From positions 372,001-436,000 of the forward strand of contig NZ_CP135079.1 in assembly GCF_032121415.1 (NCBI RefSeq): a stretch of DNA of 64,000 bases, read 5' to 3'. A program made the translations under genes and the position numbers. A model generated the notes under the pieces. That model ran no database searches. It saw nothing but the letters and a program-made list of their open reading frames with translations, and was not told the DNA's origin. Of this stretch, positions 51,598 through 60,428 are shown in pieces (position 1 is the stretch's first letter; each line of letters opens with the position of its first letter). Source of the DNA: Streptomyces parvus (GTDB lineage Bacteria > Actinomycetota > Actinomycetes > Streptomycetales > Streptomycetaceae).

Positions 51598-52581
51598 TCA
51601 CCAGCGGTCGTGGACCTCTGCGCGGATCGACCGGTCGTACAGCTCGCGCACGGCGTCCAGCGTGCTCTGCGGCAGCGGCGCCAACGCGGCGGCCGCCGCG
51701 TTGGCGCGGGTCTGTTCCACCGAGCGCGCTCCGGGGATCACACTGGTGACGCCCGGCTGCTGGATGATCCAGCGCAGCGCGGTCTGCGCCGGGGTGGCGC
51801 CCTGCGGGGCCAGCTCGGCGAACTCGGCGGCCGCGGCGACGCCGGTTGCGTAGTCGATGCCGGAGAACGTCTCGCCCTGGTCGAACGCCTCGCCGTGCCG
51901 GTTGTACGTCCGGTGGTCCTCGGGGCCGAAGACGGTGTCCTTGGTGTACTTGCCGGAGAGCAGTCCCGAGGCGAGCGGGACCCGGGCGATGATGCCGACG
52001 CCCGCGGCGGCGGCCGCCGGGAGGACCTCGTCGAGCGGCTTGAGGCGGAACGGGTTGAGGATGATCTGCACGCTCGCGACGCCGGGGCGCGCGATGGCGG
52101 TCAGTGCCTCGGCGCAGGTCTCGACGCTCACCGCGTAGGCGGCGATCCGCTCCTCGGCGACCAGGGTGTCCAGGGCGTCGTAGACGGCGTCGGAGGAGTA
52201 GACGCTGCTCGGCGGGCAGTGCAGTTGTACGAGGTCGAGCGTGTCGGTGCCGAGGTTGGCCCGGGAACGGTCGTTCCAGGCACGGAAGTTGTCCAGGACG
52301 TAGTTCTCCGGCACCTGGTCGGCGCGGCGGCCCATCTTGGTGGCGACGAAGACGTCCGCGTCGGGGCGGTTCTTGAGGTAGCGGCCGATGAGCTGTTCGC
52401 TGCGGCCGTCCCCGTACACGTCCGCGGTGTCGAAGAAGGTGACGCCGGATGCGACGGCCGCGTCGAGGACGTCGAACGCGTCGTCCTCCGCGACCTCTCC
52501 CCAGTCGCCGCCGAGTTGCCAGGTGCCCTGTCCCACGACCGAGACGTCACGGCCGGTCCTGCCGAGTGTGCGCTGTTCCAT
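51598..52581 (-). CDS. aldo/keto reductase
   Basis: The 327-residue protein has the AKR tetrad: D and Y in FFDTADVYGDG, K in VATKMG, H in VQLHCPPS. It ends with the NADPH-binding region VTSVIPGARSVEQTRANAAA. ATG at 52581 was chosen; an ATG three codons upstream (52590) is also possible. The substrate is unknown. It lies downstream of the GH16 gene, behind that gene's terminator. Confidence 0.9.
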   Translation of the reverse strand: MEQRTLGRTGRDVSVVGQGTWQLGGDWGEVAEDDAFDVLDAAVASGVTFFDTADVYGDGRSEQLIGRYLKNRPDADVFVATKMGRRADQVPENYVLDNFRAWNDRSRANLGTDTLDLVQLHCPPSSVYSSDAVYDALDTLVAEERIAAYAVSVETCAEALTAIARPGVASVQIILNPFRLKPLDEVLPAAAAAGVGIIARVPLASGLLSGKYTKDTVFGPEDHRTYNRHGEAFDQGETFSGIDYATGVAAAAEFAELAPQGATPAQTALRWIIQQPGVTSVIPGARSVEQTRANAAAAALAPLPQSTLDAVRELYDRSIRAEVHDRW

Positions 52582-52626
52582 GGGGATCATGCTATTCCGC
52601 TTCTCGTGCCGGACGGGGCGGGCGGG

Positions 52627-52662
52627 GTGGACGGCGGCAGGAGCACCTCTGCCGCCGTCCAC
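52627..52662 (-). terminator. terminator of the GH16 gene
   Basis: GTGGACGGCGGCAG (52627-52640) and CTGCCGCCGTCCAC (52649-52662) form a perfect 14-bp stem with an 8-nt loop, 32 bp after the GH16 stop. Confidence 0.7.
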
Positions 52663-52694
52663 GCTGGGGGGGGCTCCCGGTCAGCCGCCGGTCG

Positions 52695-53600
52695 TCACGA
52701 GGTCGTCACCCGGACGTAGTCGACGACCATCTGCTGCGGGAACTGGGTGGAGCCGTCGGGGTCGCCGGGCCAGTAGCCGCCGACCGCGAGGTTCAGGATG
52801 AGGAAGAAGGGCTTGTTGAACACCCACTGGTTGCCGCCCAGGTCGGCGGGGGTGCGCCGCTGGAAGACGTTACCGTCGACGGACCAGGTGATGGAGTCGG
52901 GCGCCCAGTCGACGGAGAAGGTGTGGAAGTCGTCGGCGAACGCCTGCCCGCCGGGGAGGGTGTACGCCGCGCCGATACCGCCCGAGCCGGAGTAGCCGGG
53001 GCCGTGCAGGGTGCCGTGGACCGTGCCGGGCTCGAAGCCGACGTTCTCCATGATGTCGATCTCGCCGCTGTCGGGCCAGCCGACGTTGCCGAAGTCGTCG
53101 CCCAGCATCCAGAACGCGGGCCAGATGCCCTGGCCGCGGGGGATCTTGATCCGGGCCTCGACATGGCCGTACGCGGCGGCGAACTTGCCGGAGGTGTTGA
53201 GCCGGGAGGAGGTGTACTCGCACGCCCCGTACCAGCACTGGTAGTTGCCCGGGTTCTCCTTGCGGGCGGTGATCACGAGGTTGCCCTGGCCGTCGAGCGC
53301 GGCGTTGCCGTTGCCCGGGGTGTAGTACTGCCGCTCGTGGTTGTTGACGTTGTCACCGGTCTCGATCTGCCACTTGCCGCCGTCCACGCCGGCACCGGCC
53401 GGGCCGTCGAACTGGTCCTCGAAGGCGACGGCCATGGTCCCCGGTCCGGGGGCCGGGGCTTCGGCGGCGGGTGCGGCGGACGCTCCGCCCGGGAGTGCGG
53501 TGAGGATGGCGGAACAGCAGAGCAGCGAGGCCGCGTAGAGGGCGACGCGGCGGCGCCGGGAGACGCTGCGCGCCGTGGAGTGCGTGGAGTGCACGGTCAT
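52695..53600 (-). CDS. secreted glycoside hydrolase family 16 (beta-glucanase-like)
   Basis: The 301-residue protein has a signal peptide (SRRRRVALYAASLLCCSAIL, cleavage after GGASA at about residue 42). The GH16 catalytic motif is GEIDIMEN, with Glu nucleophile and Glu acid/base. The rest matches laminarinase/beta-1,3-glucanase barrels, ending VVDYVRV. No carbohydrate-binding module is attached. ATG at 53600 was chosen; a GTG just upstream is possible. The 5' leader carries two CATGCGCATG palindromes. Confidence 0.9.
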   Translation of the reverse strand: MTVHSTHSTARSVSRRRRVALYAASLLCCSAILTALPGGASAAPAAEAPAPGPGTMAVAFEDQFDGPAGAGVDGGKWQIETGDNVNNHERQYYTPGNGNAALDGQGNLVITARKENPGNYQCWYGACEYTSSRLNTSGKFAAAYGHVEARIKIPRGQGIWPAFWMLGDDFGNVGWPDSGEIDIMENVGFEPGTVHGTLHGPGYSGSGGIGAAYTLPGGQAFADDFHTFSVDWAPDSITWSVDGNVFQRRTPADLGGNQWVFNKPFFLILNLAVGGYWPGDPDGSTQFPQQMVVDYVRVTTS

Positions 53601-53622
53601 CACATCACTTCGCGTGGGGGGA

Positions 53623-53647
53623 CATGCGCATGCAGGGCATGCGCATG
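53623..53647. promoter_or_regulatory. two CATGCGCATG palindromes in the GH16 leader
   Basis: Perfect 10-bp palindromes lie at 53623-53632 and 53638-53647, 15 bp apart. They sit 23 bp before the ATG and downstream of the predicted -10 box, a position suited to a repressor. Confidence 0.45.
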
Positions 53648-53709
53648 ACAGGTCAACGCCGAGAGGTGAACGGTTGGGGCGATCACCTCGGGCGCATACT
53701 TCAATTCTT

Positions 53710-53739
53710 GATTTAAGGGAGTGCCACAGGAGCCGTCAA
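53710..53739 (-). promoter_or_regulatory. GH16 promoter
   Basis: On the minus strand TTGACG (53734-53739) and TAAATC (53710-53715) are 18 bp apart. Transcription would begin near 53703, leaving a leader of about 100 nt. Confidence 0.55.
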
Positions 53740-53873
53740 TAACTTGGTCCGGACCGGAGAAGGAAAGGCATGTTTCATCGGCATATGCGTCCGAAGGCAG
53801 CGGCCTCGTCGTGCGGTTCCTCCGGGGCGGCGGCAGAGTGGAGATACGGAGCGGGCGGCGAAGGGAGCACGAC

Positions 53874-54437
53874 GTGGAGAACGACGGCACACCGCGGCCC
53901 CACTTCGTCGTACAGATCCATGACGCGCGACGGCTGCACTTCGACTTCCGGCTGGAGGTCGACGGCGTACTGAAGTCCTGGGCGGTGCCCCGCGGGCCGT
54001 CGGAGAACCCCAGCGACCGCAGGCTGGCCGTCCCGACGGAGGATCACGCTCTGGAGTACCGCGAGTTCGAAGGGGTCATCCCCCGGGGCGTGTCCGGGAG
54101 CGGCACGGTCATCGTCTGGGACCAGGGCACCTACCGGCCGCTCGGACACGACGGGCAGGGCGACTCCGTCCCCTTCGCCGAATCCCTGGAGCTGGGTCAC
54201 GCGACATTCTGGCTGTACGGGTCGAAGCTGCACGGCGAGTACGCGCTCACCCGCATCCAGAAGGGCGACGAGCAGGACAGCGGCGGCCACGAGGCCTGGC
54301 TGCTGATCAAGGCCAACGACCGTCTCGCCGTACGCGGCAGGCCGGGTTCGCCGGACCCGTACCATGCCCGGTCCGCCCGTACGGGACGGACGCTGCACCA
54401 GGTCGCCGCGGCGGCGGCCCGGGGCGGCGAGGGCTGA
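53874..54437 (+). CDS. stand-alone LigD-type 3'-phosphoesterase domain protein
   Basis: The 187-residue protein matches the phosphoesterase domain of bacterial LigD: HFVVQIHDARRLHFDFRLEV, then VLKSWAVPRGPS, HALEYREFEGVIP and GTVIVWDQGTY. The domain trims 3' ends during end joining. No ligase or polymerase domain is attached and none is adjacent. GTG at 53874 follows AAGGGAG by six bases; the frame is open upstream to 53721 but without a good site. Confidence 0.8.
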   Translation: MENDGTPRPHFVVQIHDARRLHFDFRLEVDGVLKSWAVPRGPSENPSDRRLAVPTEDHALEYREFEGVIPRGVSGSGTVIVWDQGTYRPLGHDGQGDSVPFAESLELGHATFWLYGSKLHGEYALTRIQKGDEQDSGGHEAWLLIKANDRLAVRGRPGSPDPYHARSARTGRTLHQVAAAAARGGEG

Positions 54438-54449
54438 CGCGCGGTCCGG

Positions 54450-54972
54450 GGAGGTCTTGCCCTTTCGCGGTCCCCGGCACGCGGATGATGCGGCAACTCC
54501 TCGATCCGTGCGCGCAGTTCCCGGTCCGGACGGGCACCTGCGGGCCGGGGACACGGGGTCGGGATTCGGGGTGCCCGTCCCGGGCCGGGGCGGTCCGGCG
54601 TCGGGGTCGCGGGGCCCGGGGAGATCGCGCACGAGGCGCGGGAGCGGGTCGGACACCTGTACCGGCGCACTGGGCAATCCGGCGGAACGCCGCCGCGGAG
54701 GCATCCGCGTCCACGCGGGCCCGCAGAACGGCCGGTTCCCGCTCGTGCGGGGCGCCGAGGCCGGCCTCGACGGCCTGCGGGAGGTGCCGGGGGTCGGGAC
54801 GGTCGAGCAGTTCCCGCCGCCGCTCGGGTTCGCGGGTGAGGTGCCACAGGAACGCCGTCGCCCGGTCGCGTACGGGGCGCAGCTCGGGCGCCACCCGGGC
54901 TCTGGCCAGGGCCGATCGCGTACGGTCTCCGCCGACGGCGTCCAGCGCGGCCGAGGGGGCCGTGGGCCATCG
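54450..54972 (-). pseudogene. conserved hypothetical gene with several frameshifts
   Basis: A plausible start (ATG near 54972, MAHGP) is followed by a C-run with one base too many, after which another frame gives VAPELRPVRDRATAFLWHLT and PDPRHLPQAVEAGLG and runs to RRIAQCAG. Near 54665 a second frame continues as VSDPLPRLVRDLPGPRDP, and a third ends with RELRARIEELPHHPRAGDRE. The pieces are colinear, so one gene appears to have been broken by at least three small indels. I do not know its function. Confidence 0.5.
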
Positions 54973-55135
54973 GGTCGTCCGGCCGGGTCGTCACCGGCGG
55001 AGCGCAGACGGCCGGTTCGCTCCGCCGCCCCGGTTGCCCGGACGCCGGGTACCGCCCCGGCCCGTCCTGATCGATGATGTTGCCCGGGGCCGCCGCCCCG
55101 GGGCAGAGCAACAGCCGTGGGAGGAAAGGGTTGTC

Positions 55136-56512
55136 ATGCGGGAACAGCCGACGGACCCGGCGACGACGGACACGGACGCGGGGGACGCGTCCCGTACGGA
55201 TACGGACGCCCAGGTGATCGTGGTGGGGGCGGGCCCGGCCGGATCCTCGGCCGCGTACCACCTGGCGCGGGCGGGGGTGGACGTGATCCTGCTGGAGAAG
55301 GCCCGCTTCCCCCGGGAGAAGGTCTGCGGCGACGGTCTCACCCCGCGGGCGGTGTACCAACTGATCCGGATGGGCGTCGACATCACCGCACCGGGCTGGA
55401 CGCGTTCGCGCGGGATGCGCTGGGTGGCCGGGAAGCACCGGGTGCACATCGAGTGGCCGGCGCTGGGCCGTTATCCGGACTTCGGCCTCTCCCGCAGCCG
55501 CCACGACTTCGACGACATCCTGGCCAGGCACGCCGTGGCGGCGGGGGCCCGGCTGTACAGCGGCTGGAAGGCGGAGCGGCCGCTGACGGACCGGGCGGGC
55601 CGCGTCACCGGGGTCGCCGCGTCCTCGGACTCCCCGGACGTTCCGGAGCCGGTCGACTTCCGCGCGCCGGTCGTCATCGCCGCCGACGGGGCGTCCGCCC
55701 GCCTCGCCCTGGCGCTGGGTCTGGAGCGGGACCCACGACGGCAGATCGCGACCGCCGCCCGGCGCTACTACCGCAGCCCCGAACGCTCCCGGGAGAAGTA
55801 CCTGGAGCTGTGGGCCGACCTCCGCTTCCCCGACGGGGGCCCGTACCTCCCCGGCTACGGCTGGATCTTCCCGATGGGCGACGGCCGGGTCAACGTCGGA
55901 CTCGGGGCGCTCCCCCACCGGCGGCACGGCAAGGCGGACCTGCGCGCCACCCTCGACCAGTGGCTGGCCCGCACCCCGCGGGAGTGGGGGCTGCGCGAGG
56001 AGAACGCGGAGGGCCCGGTGCGCAGCGCCGCCCTGCCTCTCGGTTTCAACCGCCATCCGCTCTACGCCCGGGGGCTGTTGCTGGTCGGCGACTCCGGCGG
56101 GATGGTCAGCCCCTGGAACGGTGAGGGCATCGCCCAGGCGATGGAGGCGGGCGAGGTGGCCGCCGAGACCGCGGCCCTCGCCCTGGCGCACGCCCGAGGC
56201 CCCCGCCGCGAACAGGTGCTGCGCGGCTACCCGGTGGAGATGCACCGCCGCTGGGGCCGCCACTACCGCCTGGGCAACACCGCGGCCGATCTGATCTTCA
56301 GCCGCTCGGGCTTCCAGCCGGTGCTCAACCGGTACGTCATGGGCTCGCCCTTCCTCCTCGACCTGCTGGCCCGGCTGCTCACCGACCTCACGGACAAGCC
56401 CTCGCGCGATGTGGCCGACCACGTCCTCAACACGGCGTTCCGCCTGGTCCCGGCGCCGGGACCGGGTCCGCGGCCGGGGCGGCACGGCGGCCCCCCGGGC
56501 CGGAAGCGCTGA
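55136..56512 (+). CDS. geranylgeranyl reductase family flavoprotein
   Basis: The 458-residue protein has the FAD motif VVGAGPAGSSAAYHLARAG (glycines at 31-36), ARFPREKVCGDGLTPRAV, the second FAD motif LLVGDSGGMVSPWNGEGI, and a C-terminal membrane-associated helix region. It belongs to the same family as the gene at 8877 but keeps a longer C-terminus. Menaquinone or other polyprenyl reduction is possible. ATG at 55136 follows GGAGGAAAGG. Confidence 0.88.
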   Translation: MREQPTDPATTDTDAGDASRTDTDAQVIVVGAGPAGSSAAYHLARAGVDVILLEKARFPREKVCGDGLTPRAVYQLIRMGVDITAPGWTRSRGMRWVAGKHRVHIEWPALGRYPDFGLSRSRHDFDDILARHAVAAGARLYSGWKAERPLTDRAGRVTGVAASSDSPDVPEPVDFRAPVVIAADGASARLALALGLERDPRRQIATAARRYYRSPERSREKYLELWADLRFPDGGPYLPGYGWIFPMGDGRVNVGLGALPHRRHGKADLRATLDQWLARTPREWGLREENAEGPVRSAALPLGFNRHPLYARGLLLVGDSGGMVSPWNGEGIAQAMEAGEVAAETAALALAHARGPRREQVLRGYPVEMHRRWGRHYRLGNTAADLIFSRSGFQPVLNRYVMGSPFLLDLLARLLTDLTDKPSRDVADHVLNTAFRLVPAPGPGPRPGRHGGPPGRKR

Positions 56513-56659
56513 GTCCGCGAGCCGGTTCCAGAGGGCGGGGCGGGCTGCTGCGCCTGGAGCACCACCACGCGCCGTACCCCTTCGATCCGGGCGGTACCCG
56601 ATCCACGATTCCCAGCGGGCTTTCAAGGACCAGGAGCACGACGCGGACAGCGCCCCGGG

Positions 56660-56700
56660 CCGGCCGTCTCCCCCACGGTCACCCGAGAGGAGACGGCCGG
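56660..56700. terminator. bidirectional terminator hairpin
   Basis: CCGGCCGTCTCC (56660-56671) and GGAGACGGCCGG (56689-56700) form a perfect 12-bp stem with a 17-nt loop between the convergent reductase and CNNM-type genes. Confidence 0.65.
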
Positions 56701-56725
56701 ACACGACGTCCCCCTGGGCCATGCC

Positions 56726-57760
56726 CTAGGACGCGGCCCCGGGGGGCGTCCGCGGGTGCAGGAGCCTGGCGAGCAGGTCGTCCAGGCTGACCAGTCCGGT
56801 GAGCCGGCCCTCCCCGTCCCGTACGACGGCGATGGTGGCCCGCCGCTCACGCAACTGCTCCACCGCGTGCGCCGCGGTGGCGTCCGGGGCGAGTTCCGGG
56901 ACCGGGCGGGCCAGGGCGCGGGCGAGGACGTCCCGGCCTCCGGCGCGGGCCACGAGGGCGTCCCGGGCGTGCACCGACCCGAGGACCTCCTCCCCGTCCC
57001 GTACCAGCAGACGGGTGCGGTCGGCCTCGGCGGCGGTGGACAGGATCCGGTCGAGTCCCGCGTCCGCCGGGACGGTCGCGATCCGTTCCACGGGGATCCG
57101 GAGTTCGGAGACCGGGGTCGCCGGCTCGGTCAGGGACCGGGTCATCAGTCCGGAGTCGCCCGTGCTGATCAGCCCGAGACGCTCGGACTCCTCGATCAGA
57201 TGGGTGAGCTGGTCGCGGTTGTGCACCGAGGTGAGTTCGTCGCGCGGGGTGACCCGGCACAGCCGTACGAGGGCGTTGCTGACCGCGTTCAGCAGCCGGA
57301 TCAGCGGGCGTACGGCGCCCACGAGAGCCCGGAAGGCCGGGCTCAGGAGCATCGCCGAGCGCTCCGGGTGGGCGATGGCCCAGGATTTCGGGGCCATTTC
57401 GCCGACCACCATGTGCAGGAAGACGACGATGACCATCGCCAGCGCGAAGGCGATTCCGTAGCTGAGGGCGGCGGGCAGCCCGAGCCGCTCCAGCAGCGGG
57501 TCCAGCTCGTGGGAGATGGCGGGCTTGGACACGGAGCCCAGGCCCAGGGTGCAGATGGTGATGCCGAGCTGGGCGCCCGCGAGCATCAGCGACAGCTCGC
57601 GCATCCCGGCGAGCGCCGCCCCGGCACCGCGCTGCCCGCGGGCCACGGCCTGCTCCATGCGGTGGCGCTTGGCGGCGACCAGGGCGAATTCGGCGGCGAC
57701 GAAGAACCCGCTGCCGATGAGCAGCAGGACGGTCACGAAGAGGGCCAGGGGGAAGCTCAT
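56726..57760 (-). CDS. CNNM/CorC-type (hemolysin family) membrane protein with CBS domains
   Basis: The 344-residue protein has an N-terminal DUF21 transmembrane domain (LLLIGSGFFVAAEFALVAAK, then LSLMLAGAQLGITICTLGLG and HMVVGEMAPKSWAIAHPERS) and two CBS-like segments ending LTGLVSLDDLLARLL. It lacks the C-terminal CorC/HlyC domain. CNNM proteins take part in magnesium or cobalt transport. Its ATG overlaps the stop of the upstream paralogue (ATGA), so the two are coupled and may form a heterodimer. Confidence 0.88.
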   Translation of the reverse strand: MSFPLALFVTVLLLIGSGFFVAAEFALVAAKRHRMEQAVARGQRGAGAALAGMRELSLMLAGAQLGITICTLGLGSVSKPAISHELDPLLERLGLPAALSYGIAFALAMVIVVFLHMVVGEMAPKSWAIAHPERSAMLLSPAFRALVGAVRPLIRLLNAVSNALVRLCRVTPRDELTSVHNRDQLTHLIEESERLGLISTGDSGLMTRSLTEPATPVSELRIPVERIATVPADAGLDRILSTAAEADRTRLLVRDGEEVLGSVHARDALVARAGGRDVLARALARPVPELAPDATAAHAVEQLRERRATIAVVRDGEGRLTGLVSLDDLLARLLHPRTPPGAAS

Positions 57761-59115
57761 GCCTGCGGCTCCTGTCCGGTGCGATCGCCCTCGGCGGTCG
57801 GATCGGCGTCGGCGGTGCGGTCTTCGCGCTCGATGCGGACGTACTCGGCGACGTGCCGGTCGAGGGAGCGGACGGCGATCCGGACGCCGGGGACGGTCAA
57901 CCGGTCCCCCACCGTCGGGAAGCGGCCGAGCCGGTCGATGATCAGTCCGGCCAGGGTGTCGTAGTCGTCGCTCTCCTGGGGCAGTTCGATCCCGGTGGCC
58001 TCCTCGATCTCGTCGAGGCGGCGGCCCGCGTCCACGATCCAGCCGGAGCCCTCGGCGACGGCGAGTTCGACGACCGTGTCGGACTCGTCGGCGATGTCCC
58101 CGACGAGTTCCTCGGCGATGTCCTCGTACGTGACGATCCCGGCGAGACCGCCGTGCTCGTCCAGGACCACGGCGAACTCGTCGTCGCGCTCCCGCATCTG
58201 CGCGACCGCGGCCGGGAGCCTGAGCAGCTCCGGCAGCAGGAGGGGGCGGCGGGCCAGGGAGCCGACGGTGGCGCGGCCGATCTCCGCGGCGGGCAGCCGC
58301 ATCAGTTCCCGTACGCCCAGGACGCCTGCCGGGTCGTCGGGGTGGTCACCGAGTACCGGGTAGTTGGAGTGGCCGTGGCGGGCGATCAGCTTCACGGCCT
58401 CGGCGGCCAGGGCGTCCCGGCGGACGAAGGCGACGTCGGCGCGCGGGATCATCACCTCACCCAGGGTCCGCTCGGAGAACTCCAGGGCGTGGTCCATCAG
58501 TTCGGCGGTCGCGGCGGGCAGCTCGCCCTGCTCGTGGGATTCGCCGATGAGGTGGCCCAGCTCCTCCAGGGTGGCGCCGTGGTGCAGTTCCTCGACGGGT
58601 TCGATGCCGAGCCGGCGCAGCAGCCGGTTGGCCGCGCTGTCGAAGATGTGGATCACCGGGCCGACGACCCGGAGGTAGACCAGGGTGGAGGCGGCCAGGG
58701 ACTTCGCCATCCGCTCGGGGATGGCGAGGGCCAGGTTCTTGGGGGCGAGTTCGCCCAGGACCATCTGGATGACGGTCGCCACCACGAAGGACAGCACGAC
58801 GGAGATGCCGGAGACCACGCCGTCGGGGAGGCCGGTGCCGCTGAGGACGGGGCGCAGCAGCGCGGAGACGGACGGTTCGGCGAGGAAGCCGACGACGAGT
58901 CCGGTGACGGTGATGCCGAGCTGGGCGCCGGAGAGCATGAACGAGAGGCGTTCCAGCACCTTCACGGCGCGGGCGGCCCGCTTGTCACCGGCCGCGGCCT
59001 CCCGGGCGAGGGTCAGCCGGTCCGCGGAGACGTACGCGAACTCCTGGGCGACGAAGTAGCCGGTCCCGGCGGTGAGGACGAAGACGGCCAGGAGGCCGAG
59101 CAGTGCGGCGGTCAT
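57757..59115 (-). CDS. CNNM/CorC-type (hemolysin family) membrane protein, full length
   Basis: The 452-residue protein has the DUF21 membrane domain (GTGYFVAQEFAYVSADRL, FMLSGAQLGITVTGLVVG, MVLGELAPKNLALAIPER), a CBS pair (EVMIPRADVAFVRRDAL, FAVVLDEHGGLAGIVTYEDI) and a C-terminal CorC_HlyC domain. It probably works in metal-ion export or homeostasis together with its shorter neighbour. ATG at 59115 starts the first membrane segment. The 375-bp upstream gap has a CGAA-capped hairpin and a BlaI-like operator copy. Confidence 0.9.
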   Translation of the reverse strand: MTAALLGLLAVFVLTAGTGYFVAQEFAYVSADRLTLAREAAAGDKRAARAVKVLERLSFMLSGAQLGITVTGLVVGFLAEPSVSALLRPVLSGTGLPDGVVSGISVVLSFVVATVIQMVLGELAPKNLALAIPERMAKSLAASTLVYLRVVGPVIHIFDSAANRLLRRLGIEPVEELHHGATLEELGHLIGESHEQGELPAATAELMDHALEFSERTLGEVMIPRADVAFVRRDALAAEAVKLIARHGHSNYPVLGDHPDDPAGVLGVRELMRLPAAEIGRATVGSLARRPLLLPELLRLPAAVAQMRERDDEFAVVLDEHGGLAGIVTYEDIAEELVGDIADESDTVVELAVAEGSGWIVDAGRRLDEIEEATGIELPQESDDYDTLAGLIIDRLGRFPTVGDRLTVPGVRIAVRSLDRHVAEYVRIEREDRTADADPTAEGDRTGQEPQA

Positions 59116-59209
59116 CGGGTCCTCGCCCCGTGGGAGCGGCGGCCGGCCCGGCCCGTGCCCGCGTCGGCGGATCGGATGCGGTGGAAGTCAGGCCCCAAAG
59201 AGCGAAGGT

Positions 59210-59227
59210 CGGGCCCCGAAGGGCCCG
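59210..59227. other. tetraloop hairpin in the CNNM leader region
   Basis: CGGGCCC (59210-59216) and GGGCCCG (59221-59227) pair around CGAA. It lies 95 bp before the CNNM start and could be part of a structured leader. Confidence 0.35.
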
Positions 59228-59354
59228 TACTGGCAGACAACGCGTGGCTCCTGTCCGGCTGGATCGTCCAGCCACTGTGTGGAGGGGGTCGGCCCGCTCC
59301 GCCGCACCGGTGCGTTTCCGGTCCTGCCCACGGTCGGGCCTGCGGTCCATGAAC

Positions 59355-59370
59355 TCTACAGCGGAGTAGA
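59355..59370. promoter_or_regulatory. BlaI-type operator, second copy
   Basis: TCTAC (59355-59359) and GTAGA (59366-59370) flank AGCGGA. The layout and eleven of sixteen bases or more match the core of the site at 61056-61071. It lies between the end of the M56 gene and the start of the CNNM operon. Confidence 0.5.
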
Positions 59371-59490
59371 TGGGCGGCTCGGGGGCGGCTTCCGTGGTGA
59401 GAACCGTACGCCAATGGGCATATTCAGAGAGGAAACGGACACCTCGCGCGGTCACGCCGGGTCGAGCGCCGGGCGGAATCCTCGGGCCCC

Positions 59491-60426
59491 TTACAGCGGG
59501 GTCGCCGCCTCCAGGACGAGGAACAGGGCGACGGCCGCGTTCAACGCGGACAGCGCGGAGACGGTCGCCCCGGCCGCGGCGACGAGCGCGGCAGCCCCGG
59601 CCGGGGTGAGGGCCGGGGGCCAGCCGCGGTCCGGCGGCACCGGCCCCAGGAGCGCCGCCACCCGGCGCGGCACCGGGCCCGCGGTGGCGAAGGCGGCGAA
59701 GGCCGCGCCGCCGGGCACCGGACGGGCGACGAGCGCGGCCTTGCCGACCGCGCGGGCGGTCAGCCGGCGGTCGCCGGTGACCCGGGCCGCCTCCTCGTCC
59801 GCCCAGCGCTCCGTGCTGTAGACCAGGGCCCCGAGCAGCGGCCACAGGAGGGGGTTGACGCAGCGGGCCAGCCGGGTCGCGAGCAGCAGCCGGTGGTGGC
59901 GCCCCGTCAGGTGGGCCCGTTCGTGGGCGAACAGCGCCCGGTGCTCTGCCGGTTCGAGAGAGGCGAGCATGGCCGTGGAGACCATCACCCGCCCCGGGGA
60001 GCCGGGGAGCGCGTAGGCGTACGGGCTGGCGTCGGGCAGCACGGCGACGTCGTCGTCCCCTCCCAGCCCCCGCAACGCCCGGTGGGCCCGGGCCCGGAAG
60101 CGGAAGTGGCGGTGGACGGTGAAGCCGCAGGCCGCGGTGACGACCACGAGCGCCAGGATGGACGCCTTGCCGGCGAACGCGTCGTGCGGCACGGCCTCGC
60201 GGACCTCGTCGTCGGACCAGCCGTCGGGCAGCGGGTTGCCGGGCAGCTGGGCGGTGCCCACGACCACCAGCAGCCCGAGGCACAGCAGGCTGCAGGAGGC
60301 GAGGATGACGGCGACGGTGGTCAGCAGCCGGGCGGCCCTGCGAGGGTGCAGATGCTGCTCGGCCAGGCGTGCGATCGGCAGCGCGGTCAGGGGCAGCACG
60401 AGGGGCAGGTAGACGAAGACCCCCAT
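59491..60426 (-). CDS. M56/BlaR1-like membrane zinc metallopeptidase
   Basis: The 311-residue protein has about four membrane segments and the zinc motif HERAH at about 168-172, with a possible third ligand in TERWADEEAA. It has no penicillin-binding sensor domain. In BlaR1 systems such a protease triggers loss of the BlaI repressor. Its ATG starts two bases after the blaI-like stop, so the two are coupled. Confidence 0.88.
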   Translation of the reverse strand: MGVFVYLPLVLPLTALPIARLAEQHLHPRRAARLLTTVAVILASCSLLCLGLLVVVGTAQLPGNPLPDGWSDDEVREAVPHDAFAGKASILALVVVTAACGFTVHRHFRFRARAHRALRGLGGDDDVAVLPDASPYAYALPGSPGRVMVSTAMLASLEPAEHRALFAHERAHLTGRHHRLLLATRLARCVNPLLWPLLGALVYSTERWADEEAARVTGDRRLTARAVGKAALVARPVPGGAAFAAFATAGPVPRRVAALLGPVPPDRGWPPALTPAGAAALVAAAGATVSALSALNAAVALFLVLEAATPL

Positions 60427-60428
60427 CG

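Noticed and set aside
54197..56722. 841-codon open frame on the minus strand opposite the flavoprotein reductase
   Set aside because: It is an Arg/Gly/Pro-rich antisense shadow of the reductase and neighbouring sequence; the plus-strand frame has clear FAD motifs.
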